64,000 nt of DNA from Bdellovibrio sp. (lineage in GTDB: Bacteria; Bdellovibrionota; Bacteriovoracia; Bacteriovoracales; Bacteriovoracaceae), in NCBI GenBank assembly GCA_016187935.1, contig JACPIU010000020.1, positions 124,001 to 188,000 on the forward strand. The letters run 5' to 3'. The notes below the pieces were generated by a model. It saw only the letters and a program-made list of their open reading frames with translations. It did not search any database and was not told the origin of the DNA. Made by a program: the position numbers and the translations under genes. Shown piece by piece: positions 27,086-35,003 of the stretch (positions are counted from its first letter, which is position 1; each line of letters opens with the position of its first letter).

Positions 27086-28444
27086 TTACGCAGCAGTTTT
27101 TTTGGGAGCTTCAAAACTATTGACTCTATCAATTTCTTTTTCTGAAACCAGGGAATCATGGAAATAGGGTAAGTGAATACGCGTATGCCACCATCCATCT
27201 TCCAAATAAAACTTAAATTGTCCACCCAAAGTTTGGCAGAGTTCGTCAATTGAGTCCAGGCCGTGACCATCGTCTTGACCTAAACCACCTGGTTCGGCGG
27301 CATTCTTCAAAATCAAATTGGCCAATTCCTTCCCATCCCTTAAATCATGGGAGGTATGAAATTTAGTATTCTTGATCAGCACAAAAAGTTGACGGGCCTC
27401 ACCTTCAAAAGTGAGGCACACTTTGCTCGAATGGCCCTCAAAAATATTCTTAAGAATATTGGTCATAATGCGAACGAAGGCATGGCCATGGACAGTGCAT
27501 TCTCTTTGTTTGGATTCAGGTCGACTTTGGGCGAGATCACCTTTCCACTCGACCGTTACTTCCATTCCTTGCGAGCGGCAGTAAATATCCAAGTAATGAT
27601 CCATTAAAGGGCGCAAATCACAAAGAGTCACAGTCAGGCCTGACTTCACATTGATTTTATTTTTGTGAGGCCAAGCAAAAAAATCTTCCACCATTCTTTG
27701 TGTCATCTGCAATTCTTGCAGTAAATTCCTGACATGGATGTCGGTCAGATCGTTGGGTTTATGAGAATAACTTTCTAAAAAAAGCCCCATGCCATGCAGG
27801 TGGTTGATGAGATCATGATAAAATAATCTTTCGCTGGGATCGCGCATCTGTTGGGCATTGTCACGTTTGAGACGGCGAAAAATAGAATGAATCAAGGTGC
27901 GTTGTTCAATCCTACCCGCCCAAGAGGCAGACCAACTGAGCAGAAAGCTTGCGAGAATAAAAATAAAAGACAACATATAGGTAGGCAGGAAAGCAATCGA
28001 ATTCAAACGAAAGACCCCACCGATTAAGAGTATCAAGATGCCTAAAAAAGAAAGGGCCTTTTTACTGCTTTCCTGCACTCCCATTCCGGCCGTTTCGGTA
28101 AAAAATAAATTTGCCGCCACAACAGGGAAAGAAAGGAAAGTGAGGTACGAGGGATTAAGTGTGGCCGCAAATAAACAGATAAGCCCCGAGCCTTGAAATA
28201 AAAAGAGAGAGCTGGCCCAGCCCAGATCATAGTTCAAGGTTTCACAATCAAGTTGCATTTTCCATAAGTACAACTGCCCCACCACCAAAAAACACCAAGG
28301 AAGATGGTGGGGTTGCAAATAAACTTGCCCATATCTTTGCGAGAATGCCAGTTCAAATAGCCCTATAAGAATGATCGCCAGAGAGCTGACGGCCATGTAG
28401 ATATTAAGAAATTTGTAGTTCCGCGAGAATAGGCCAAAAGCCAT
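27086..28444 (-). CDS. Membrane sensor histidine kinase
   Basis: 452 residues: about five or six membrane spans in residues 10-175, with no obvious periplasmic sensor loop, then a dimerisation/phosphoacceptor helix with FYHDLINHLHG (H210). The catalytic ATPase domain has an N-box-like TNILKNIF and a glycine box GQDDGHGLDSI. The HD pair after H210 resembles HisKA_7/HPK-type kinases. No response regulator is adjacent, so its partner is elsewhere. GGAGG precedes the ATG at 28444. It lies 19 bases downstream of eno on the same strand and is probably cotranscribed with it. Confidence 0.82.
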   Translation of the reverse strand: MAFGLFSRNYKFLNIYMAVSSLAIILIGLFELAFSQRYGQVYLQPHHLPWCFLVVGQLYLWKMQLDCETLNYDLGWASSLFLFQGSGLICLFAATLNPSYLTFLSFPVVAANLFFTETAGMGVQESSKKALSFLGILILLIGGVFRLNSIAFLPTYMLSFIFILASFLLSWSASWAGRIEQRTLIHSIFRRLKRDNAQQMRDPSERLFYHDLINHLHGMGLFLESYSHKPNDLTDIHVRNLLQELQMTQRMVEDFFAWPHKNKINVKSGLTVTLCDLRPLMDHYLDIYCRSQGMEVTVEWKGDLAQSRPESKQRECTVHGHAFVRIMTNILKNIFEGHSSKVCLTFEGEARQLFVLIKNTKFHTSHDLRDGKELANLILKNAAEPGGLGQDDGHGLDSIDELCQTLGGQFKFYLEDGWWHTRIHLPYFHDSLVSEKEIDRVNSFEAPKKTAA

Positions 28445-28463
28445 TCTCGACCTCCTTGATTTC

Positions 28464-29774
28464 TCACCTACCGTTGCCCAAGCTAATCGGTTTAAAGACC
28501 GCCGCCTGGCCCAACTCCTCTTCTATGCGAAGAAGCTGGTTGTATTTTTCCATCCGATCGGAGCGACTGGCCGAGCCTGTTTTAATGTGCCCGGCCCCAG
28601 TGGCCACGGCCAAATCGGCAATAAAATGATCCGAGGTCTCCCCCGAACGATGGCTGATAATATTTACCATCCCATGCCGATAGGCTAAAGCAACGGTTTC
28701 GAAAGTTTCAGTCAAGGTGCCAATCTGATTGACTTTCACCAAAATGGCGTTGGCCTGCTTTTGCTCGATCCCTTGGGCCAGAATCTTCTTGTTGGTGACA
28801 AATAAATCATCGCCCACAAGTTTTACCTGATTCCCAAGACGAGCATTAAGAGCAGTCCAGCCCTTCTGATCACCTTCGGCCAATCCGTCTTCGATAGAGT
28901 AGATCGGATATTTTTTGATCAGGCCTGAGTAATATTCCATCATGGCGGAGCTAGTAAACTCGCGACCCTGCATGGAATATGCCTGAGTCTTTTCGTCAAA
29001 AAATTCACTGGCGGCCACATCAAGCGCCAAACACACATCCACTCCAGGGCGATACCCTGCGGTTTCAATGGCCTTTAAAATTGACTCAATTGCTTCTTCA
29101 TGAGATTGCAGATTGGGAGCAAAACCGCCCTCATCTCCGACATTGGTGGAATGCCCGGCCTGGTCCAATACTTTTTTGAGCGAATGGAAAACCTCAACGC
29201 CAGCGCGCAAATTCTCGGCGAAACTTTTCGCCATCGAAGGAACAATCATAAACTCCTGGATATCCAGATTGTTTGAGGCGTGCGCTCCCCCATTTATAAT
29301 ATTCATCAACGGTGTGGGCATGAGATATTTGCCCTCAGAATTAGGGCAATGCAAAGTTTCTCGCAGATATTTATACAGAGATAACTTGTTAGCTTCAGCT
29401 CCTAAACGGGCCACCGCCAAACTTACCCCCAAGAGCGCATTGGCACCCAGCTTACTCTTATACTCAGTGCCATCCATTTCCAGCATGGTCTTATCGATAC
29501 CGGGCTGATCTTCCACCGAAAATTTTTTTTGCTTGGTGAGTTCCGGTCCCAAGATCTTGTTGACGTTAGAAACGGCCTTGAGAACGCCTTTTCCCATGAA
29601 GCATTTCTTATCGCCATCGCGTAATTCCAGCGCCTCACGACTGCCAGTCGAGGCCCCCGATGGTACAGCGGCACGAGCAAAGTGTCCTTGGTCACTCCAA
29701 ACATCCACTTCAATGGTTGGATTGCCACGACTATCTAAGATCTGACGAGCATGAACTCGGGCCAACTTTGACAT
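28464..29774 (-). CDS. eno: Enolase
   Basis: Converts 2-phosphoglycerate to phosphoenolpyruvate in glycolysis. The 436-residue protein is full length, with [17 protein letters not shown] at the start, the flexible loop [26 protein letters not shown], metal ligands in [24 protein letters not shown] and [10 protein letters not shown], and [18 protein letters not shown]. The ATG at 29774 follows GGGGAGG. It begins an apparent operon with a histidine kinase and a barrel protein, an unusual context for eno. Confidence 0.97.
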   Translation of the reverse strand: MSKLARVHARQILDSRGNPTIEVDVWSDQGHFARAAVPSGASTGSREALELRDGDKKCFMGKGVLKAVSNVNKILGPELTKQKKFSVEDQPGIDKTMLEMDGTEYKSKLGANALLGVSLAVARLGAEANKLSLYKYLRETLHCPNSEGKYLMPTPLMNIINGGAHASNNLDIQEFMIVPSMAKSFAENLRAGVEVFHSLKKVLDQAGHSTNVGDEGGFAPNLQSHEEAIESILKAIETAGYRPGVDVCLALDVAASEFFDEKTQAYSMQGREFTSSAMMEYYSGLIKKYPIYSIEDGLAEGDQKGWTALNARLGNQVKLVGDDLFVTNKKILAQGIEQKQANAILVKVNQIGTLTETFETVALAYRHGMVNIISHRSGETSDHFIADLAVATGAGHIKTGSASRSDRMEKYNQLLRIEEELGQAAVFKPISLGNGR

Positions 29775-29828
29775 ACAAACCTCCCCAATAAGACATATTT
29801 TTTTGAGGTGAAGTATATGTGCTCAGGC

Positions 29829-30635
29829 CTATTTTGGCCATTGATGAAAGAGGTCAAAGGACAGCTCTTTCCATGTTCCTTGCTTGGTGGAAAAAAAACG
29901 AAAAGTTCGGGTGGGATCACCATCCGTGCGAACTTGTTTGACACAACTTTGGTAGATTTCCTGACAACGGTTAGCGACAGGGCGGCAGGGAGAAATGGCC
30001 TTCAATTTCAAGATTTTTTCGAGCGTATTTTGCACCAAAGGATAATGGGTGCAGCCTAAAATTAAATGGCTGGCACCCTTGTCTTTTAAAGGGGCCAGTT
30101 CTTGTTCTAACTTGGCCTCAAAGTCAGCAAAATTGGCCGAAGGATGATAAAATTCCTCTTCAATTAAAGTTGCCAAATTGGGAAAGGTAAAATACATGGA
30201 GCGGTTTTGAGGGTCCAGACGATGGCGCAGTTCTAGAAAACGCGCCGATTGGCCCATCAAGACGGTCGTGGCCACGGCGGTTTTATGGCGATCGTCACTC
30301 AACTGTGGCCACTTGTTCAAAACATTCAAATAGGGCTCCACGCCCACAAAAGGAATAGTAAAATTTTGTCTTAAAAAATCGATGGCCACGGCGGTTGCGG
30401 TATTGCAGGCCACAACCACCATCACCACTTTCTCATGCAGCAGTTGTTCCACAATGGTACGGGCCCGTTCTTGCACAAAAGACGGTTGTTTTTCACCATA
30501 GGGAGCATGGGCATCGTCGGCCACGTAGATCAGGGGAACGGATGGCATCAAATTATGAACTTCGCGAAGAATGGAAAATCCCCCGATTCCCGAGTCGTAA
30601 AGTCCTATTGGTTGATGTTGTCGTACGCTACACAA
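29829..30635 (-). CDS. murI: Glutamate racemase
   Basis: Supplies D-glutamate for peptidoglycan. Cofactor-independent racemase signature: IGLYDSGIGGFSILRE, the two catalytic cysteines C77 in VACNTATA and C195 in LILGCTHYPLV, and DDAHAPYGEK near the N-terminus. 268 residues, normal. The only workable start is a TTG at 30635 without a close ribosome site (AAAGGA is 11 bases away), so the start is less certain than the gene. Divergent from the thioesterase gene, 45 bases apart. Confidence 0.94.
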   Translation of the reverse strand: MCSVRQHQPIGLYDSGIGGFSILREVHNLMPSVPLIYVADDAHAPYGEKQPSFVQERARTIVEQLLHEKVVMVVVACNTATAVAIDFLRQNFTIPFVGVEPYLNVLNKWPQLSDDRHKTAVATTVLMGQSARFLELRHRLDPQNRSMYFTFPNLATLIEEEFYHPSANFADFEAKLEQELAPLKDKGASHLILGCTHYPLVQNTLEKILKLKAISPCRPVANRCQEIYQSCVKQVRTDGDPTRTFRFFSTKQGTWKELSFDLFHQWPK

Positions 30636-30680
30636 AGTTTTATGATTCCTTTATTACACGCTATCAGAAGGGCCTATTCT

Positions 30681-31151
30681 ATGCCAAATCCAAAAAAAAT
30701 TTCCCTGCATTTTCCCCATCGAGATGAAGGACCTTTTTTTGCCACAGATCTTCCCGTCACAATGGCGGAAATTAACTACGGAGGACATTTAGGTCACGAC
30801 TCGGTCCTGACTCTGATGCATGAGGCACGAGTATCTTGCTTAAAGTCCCATGGATTATCTGAACTGAATGTCAGTGATACAGGCCCCGCCGTCGGTCTGA
30901 TCCTAAGTGAATTACAAGTACAATATTTGACGGAATCATTTCACGGAGATGTCCTCAGAGCGGAAGTCTTGCCTTTTATTCCCGAAGGGCCGCGCTGGTT
31001 TATGGCGCAACGCCTGGTCAGGCTTAGCGATCAACGTGAAATTGCCCGCGCAATTATTGGGATGACTTTCTTCAGCTACGAAAATAAGAAAGTACAACGG
31101 GCCCCCGATTCTCTCATGCACCGATGCCAGAACTGGCAATTACCTGTCTAG
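30681..31151 (+). CDS. Hotdog-fold acyl-CoA thioesterase (YbgC/FadM type)
   Basis: 156 residues of the 4-hydroxybenzoyl-CoA thioesterase/FadM type: ATDLPVTMAEINYGGHLGHD is the substrate-binding and catalytic helix, in which the usual aspartate is replaced by an acidic or polar neighbour (AEINYGGHLGHD), then LTLMHEARV and GLILSELQVQYLTES. It probably hydrolyses an acyl-CoA in the cytosol; substrate unknown. The ATG at 30681 follows AGAAGG; an in-frame upstream extension overlaps murI and is not supported. Its end overlaps the convergent 312-residue gene by 12 bases. Confidence 0.82.
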   Translation: MPNPKKISLHFPHRDEGPFFATDLPVTMAEINYGGHLGHDSVLTLMHEARVSCLKSHGLSELNVSDTGPAVGLILSELQVQYLTESFHGDVLRAEVLPFIPEGPRWFMAQRLVRLSDQREIARAIIGMTFFSYENKKVQRAPDSLMHRCQNWQLPV

Positions 31152-32078
31152 CCTGTCTGATAAGACTTCTTTTCCGAACTCTTCCAACTCATGCCCAAGC
31201 GCCTGGACTTCGCGGTAAAACTCCAGGAACTTTTGGGAGGTCAGAGGAATGCCTGAACGAGGCAGACGCGCCTCTTCTTCGTGTAATTCACTGGTCATTT
31301 TTTCCACCAATCCCACCAGATCACCCCGATGGGCACCGCCGATTAATCCTTGGGCCTGGGCTTTCATCCAAAAGCCGGATAAAAAAGTGAGATCGGTGGG
31401 AGTGTAATATCCCCGTTGAGCACTCACCAAGGCCTGCCATAATTGGGCCAGCAGGCCCCGAATCTCAGCGTCTTGATATTTCTTCAAGGTCTTATTTTTG
31501 CGCGCCAATTCTAGGATGGTATCGAGCAAGGTGGCCATATCGCGTCCGCGACAAGATTCCAGCTCCCAAAAGGTGCGTAATAATTTTTGCACCCGCTCGG
31601 CCGGCATGAGATGTTCACCGGCCAATTCCGCCCCCATGGCAAGAATCACTTGGTGATCTTCCTTGGCCAAGCTCGGACTTAGACCAACCGTGAGGAGCGC
31701 TCTTAAGTCTTGTATTTGGGTGTAGGAGGGGCCGAAAGGCTCAGGCCATTTATTATGGGGCAGGAGTTTACGAAAGGCCCCTTCACAGCGTTTATTGGCC
31801 TGTCCTGCCAAGATCATGGCCTGATCAAATTGATGGGTGGAAATGGCGCTTGGGACTTTGGCCGCTGGTTTTTCCTCTATGGCCCGTTTGGACACTTGTA
31901 AATCGACGGACCTTTGTGGAGAGATGGTAATTTCTTTTTGCACTTCCCGATACTGCGAAAAAGACACGCTGTTGTCTTCACCATCGTAAAAGATCCAGAT
32001 CACTCCGCTCACGACAACAATCATGAGTATGACCTGGACTCTTCTATCGTAAAAAATCTTATACCAGCGCTTACCCAC
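31140..32078 (-). CDS. Single-span membrane protein coupled to SIF/RYR paralogue 3
   Basis: 312 residues, no family recognised. A basic N-terminus (GKRWYKIFYDRRVQ) precedes one membrane span (VILMIVVVSGVIWIFY), then a helical periplasmic domain rich in Leu, Glu and Gln with two cysteines (NKRCEGAFRK, ELESCRGRDMA). The GTG start shares its G with the TAG stop of the upstream paralogue 3, so the pair is translationally coupled and probably interacts. Type II membrane topology, N-in. The convergent thioesterase gene overlaps the 3' end. Confidence 0.7.
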   Translation of the reverse strand: MGKRWYKIFYDRRVQVILMIVVVSGVIWIFYDGEDNSVSFSQYREVQKEITISPQRSVDLQVSKRAIEEKPAAKVPSAISTHQFDQAMILAGQANKRCEGAFRKLLPHNKWPEPFGPSYTQIQDLRALLTVGLSPSLAKEDHQVILAMGAELAGEHLMPAERVQKLLRTFWELESCRGRDMATLLDTILELARKNKTLKKYQDAEIRGLLAQLWQALVSAQRGYYTPTDLTFLSGFWMKAQAQGLIGGAHRGDLVGLVEKMTSELHEEEARLPRSGIPLTSQKFLEFYREVQALGHELEEFGKEVLSDRLDR

Positions 32079-34786
32079 TATTCCGCGATGTTAAATATTC
32101 TTCGATATCGTTGCGAAATAAGTTGGAAGATACTGATCTCTTCCCCCTTATTAATATCGTCTACCGTAACTTCTAAATCATCGATACCGTCGTTGTTATC
32201 CTTTTTAAGGTTTTGGGCGATAGATGGGTCTGTCTTGGCCGTTTCAAAACCGCCGTCGATGACTACTTCTGGTTTATGTCTCGAAGTAGCAGTTATTGCA
32301 GTCTGCCTTTGCTGTATTCTCTCTGGGGCCACTCCCATTGAAAATGATTTATTTCTCTTAAAATTCTCGCGTGCACTGGACGACATCTTGCTCAAAGCTG
32401 CTTCGGCAATTTTTTTCATTTGATTAAAAAATCCTTGCCGATTCTCCTTAAGCTTCATCGGTTTGTTTTTACCAATCTCTTTCACCTTGCCTAGGAATGA
32501 AGGATCTATTTTTTCTTTAGCTTCATCGGAAAGTGCATTGTAGGCATTGATCATATCGTTTTTAGTCTTTAACATCTGCTGATAATTCTCGACCTGTTTT
32601 TGATCATATAACTTTTCCAACTTGTCCATCGTGGCCTGTGTATTTGCGATGTCTTTACCCATGGTCTTGGCCAAGTTCATAGCTTCATTTGAAATTCCTC
32701 TCGCCCCACTCACCTCTTTCGCCAACAATATGGCACGATTGCCCTGTTGGGCAAGAAGTGGCGGCAGATTGGGAACTTTCGCTAATTGTTCCATTTGGGA
32801 CTTGGACTGAGAGGGACATTTTCCTCCCTCTTCTTTACCAAAGCATGGAAACTTTTTATTTTTCGGGAGAGTAAACGACATACCTGTGGATGTTGCCGCC
32901 AAGGCATCCTCAACAGATGATTTAAATCGTGAGACAATCCAGTTTGTGAAGGAAGCAAGGACACTCTTATTCTCTTGAGTATCATTGTCGGCATAATTTC
33001 TGTATTTAATTCCGCCATCGATTGAACTTTCATCTATAACAGGTGGAGGGGTTGGAGTTGGAGTTGGAGTTGGGGTTGCAGTATCATTGGAAGCCCCTGG
33101 CGCTGGTGTTGCGGTTGCTCCAACATTTGGGGTTGCAGTTGGGGTTGGGGTCGGTCTTTCTTCAACACTTGTACCCTCGCCTTTCATATTTTTCCATTTA
33201 GAAAGAAGCTCATTGATCGTTGCAATACGACTATCCATTTCAGAGATAACTCCCATTGTCACACCCCAAGCAGCAATCGCCAAAACAGACATGACACTGA
33301 AAAGAACTATTCTCTGAGGAGGACGGGTTAAAAATTTGCTGGAAAGATTGGTATAGCCGCTGAATAGAACAAAGAGCACAACGAGAACCGCAGCTGTGAG
33401 ACCTATACCCTTGATCCAATCACCGGCAGAAGCTTCCGCCGCTGGGAAAATAAAATCTATAATTTTCATCATCCAGTTTTTACCTTCCAAGGCAACTTTC
33501 TGCTCTTCACTCATGGGAGTAAAGAAACGTTGCACATCGACTAACTTACACATGGCCCCACAAGCTCCTCCTGGAGGCGTGCAATGGGGAAAGAGATTAC
33601 CTTGCAAATTGATGCTCACCGACTTCATCTCGGCGCGTACAGCTGTGTATGCAATAGTGGCCGGCTCAGTTGAAACGCCCATACAAGTCGTGGTCCACCC
33701 ATCACAAATCACTTCAATCCGGGCCATATCAAGATCACTCAGTGCAGCTGGCGGAACACAAGTATTGGAAAAAACCTGATTGTACTCTGTCTGATACGCA
33801 GTAATATGTGACATGGTATAAAGAGAACCTGCTTTACACCAATTACAATCTATCTCTACTACGGCCCCCCCTGCACTGGCGGCAGCACCCTTCGCCATAA
33901 GTTCCAATTCGACATTCAGGGCCTTCAGTGTTGCAAGGCTGCTCGTCATTGCAGCGTTATCTGAAATCGTGAATCCAATTTCAATACCCGTGGCGGTTAA
34001 AAACGACACCGCCGACGCTCCCTGGAGCCAAGCTTTCGTGATAGCAATGTCACGTATATTATTCAAGGCTTCTTTTTGTTTTTCCAAGGCCCCAAACTGG
34101 GCCGAATTGATCACCTTCTTCTCATCAACCGTGAGTTGTGCTTCCTGGGCCGCAAATTCGCTTTCACTTAATTCTGCCGTACCACTGGTGTCTTCCGCTT
34201 TTTTGCGCGATAACCCCTGCGCTGCCTCACATTTTAAATAGGCTTCCTCATTCGCGCCTAATTGATTCATGGCATCGGCGTACCTAATCCAAGCTTGCAC
34301 TTCCCCGGCCAAATAAAATGCTCCTCCAGCTGCGGCCGCAATGGTACCGGCGGCACATTTCCCCGTGCAACCAAGCACCAGAAAAAGTGAGACAAAGGCC
34401 ATGGCAAGAAACATTATTCCAGTCAAGACATCGGCAGTTATAAAGAGGGCCGAATCCTCTGGCTTGTTAGCTTTAATAGCAGCAAATTGATCTGTGAGTT
34501 TATCCGAATCCTCTTTATTCTCTTCGGAAAGTTTGGCGTCCTGCTCTGCCTTTCCCTCTTCACCTCGCTGCCTCAAGGCGGCACAATCTATTTCCTTCCC
34601 TTCTTGTAACCGCCTAATCTCAGCGCAAGACGTACCATTTGCCTTGGCAAACTCCTCATCACATGTATCCGCCGCATAGGCCACACCAGAAATGACGTTT
34701 GGAAAAATATTAAAGGTCAAAAAAGGCATCGCAAGCTGAATATAAAAAAGCGAAGCTACGCAGGCGTATAGCAATAATTTTTTCAT
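32078..34786 (-). CDS. Exported five-TM protein, SIF/RYR paralogue 3
   Basis: About 902 residues. It repeats the plan of the tandem genes at 20697-24925: signal peptide (LLLYACVASLFYIQLAMP, cleavage near AYAADT), a charged segment, two spans (GIMFLAMAFVSLFLVLGC; AAAAGGAFYLAGEVQAWI) with a cysteine just after the first, a third span, a long loop with about ten cysteines, two further spans (IGLTAAVLVVLFVLFSG; VLFSVMSVLAIAAWGVTMGV), a coiled segment (MDSRIATINELLSKWKN), a (Pro-Thr)n linker, a lysine-rich helical domain and the terminal motif EEISIFQLISQRYRRI. The larger loop distinguishes it. The ATG at 34786 begins a proper signal peptide; the in-frame extension to 34858 does not. A possible TTGACT/TATTTT promoter lies just upstream. 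Coupled to the 312-residue gene. Confidence 0.72.
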   Translation of the reverse strand: MKKLLLYACVASLFYIQLAMPFLTFNIFPNVISGVAYAADTCDEEFAKANGTSCAEIRRLQEGKEIDCAALRQRGEEGKAEQDAKLSEENKEDSDKLTDQFAAIKANKPEDSALFITADVLTGIMFLAMAFVSLFLVLGCTGKCAAGTIAAAAGGAFYLAGEVQAWIRYADAMNQLGANEEAYLKCEAAQGLSRKKAEDTSGTAELSESEFAAQEAQLTVDEKKVINSAQFGALEKQKEALNNIRDIAITKAWLQGASAVSFLTATGIEIGFTISDNAAMTSSLATLKALNVELELMAKGAAASAGGAVVEIDCNWCKAGSLYTMSHITAYQTEYNQVFSNTCVPPAALSDLDMARIEVICDGWTTTCMGVSTEPATIAYTAVRAEMKSVSINLQGNLFPHCTPPGGACGAMCKLVDVQRFFTPMSEEQKVALEGKNWMMKIIDFIFPAAEASAGDWIKGIGLTAAVLVVLFVLFSGYTNLSSKFLTRPPQRIVLFSVMSVLAIAAWGVTMGVISEMDSRIATINELLSKWKNMKGEGTSVEERPTPTPTATPNVGATATPAPGASNDTATPTPTPTPTPPPVIDESSIDGGIKYRNYADNDTQENKSVLASFTNWIVSRFKSSVEDALAATSTGMSFTLPKNKKFPCFGKEEGGKCPSQSKSQMEQLAKVPNLPPLLAQQGNRAILLAKEVSGARGISNEAMNLAKTMGKDIANTQATMDKLEKLYDQKQVENYQQMLKTKNDMINAYNALSDEAKEKIDPSFLGKVKEIGKNKPMKLKENRQGFFNQMKKIAEAALSKMSSSARENFKRNKSFSMGVAPERIQQRQTAITATSRHKPEVVIDGGFETAKTDPSIAQNLKKDNNDGIDDLEVTVDDINKGEEISIFQLISQRYRRIFNIAE
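33051..33077 (-). repeat. Hexanucleotide repeat coding for Pro-Thr
   Basis: Four and a half units of GTTGGA (plus-strand reading) inside paralogue 3, with more degenerate GTTGGG units downstream. They encode the alternating Pro-Thr linker between the membrane part and the C-terminal domain. Unit length is two codons, so slippage would change linker length without breaking the frame. Confidence 0.75.
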
Positions 34787-35003
34787 TAAAAATACCCCAA
34801 TGTATTGTGAGACAGTCAAGCTCACCAATAATTGTAACATTGGGTGGAAAAAGCACAAAAAAATTCTTACTCAGAAATTAAAAAGCATGGAACCTCACCA
34901 GAAAGATCTTTAATAACAGCTGGTTACATATTTAACGTTTTATAGTTCAATGAGGATAGACCTGCCTAAAAAAGCGGACATCCTGATTGAATGTCTGGTT
35001 TAA

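Noticed and set aside
30435-30680. N-terminal extension of the thioesterase
   Set aside because: Overlaps murI in antisense, no family similarity; the ATG at 30681 gives the standard length.
33051-33077. Phase-variable switch in paralogue 3
   Set aside because: Repeat unit is six bases, so changes keep the frame; it can vary linker length but not switch the gene off.
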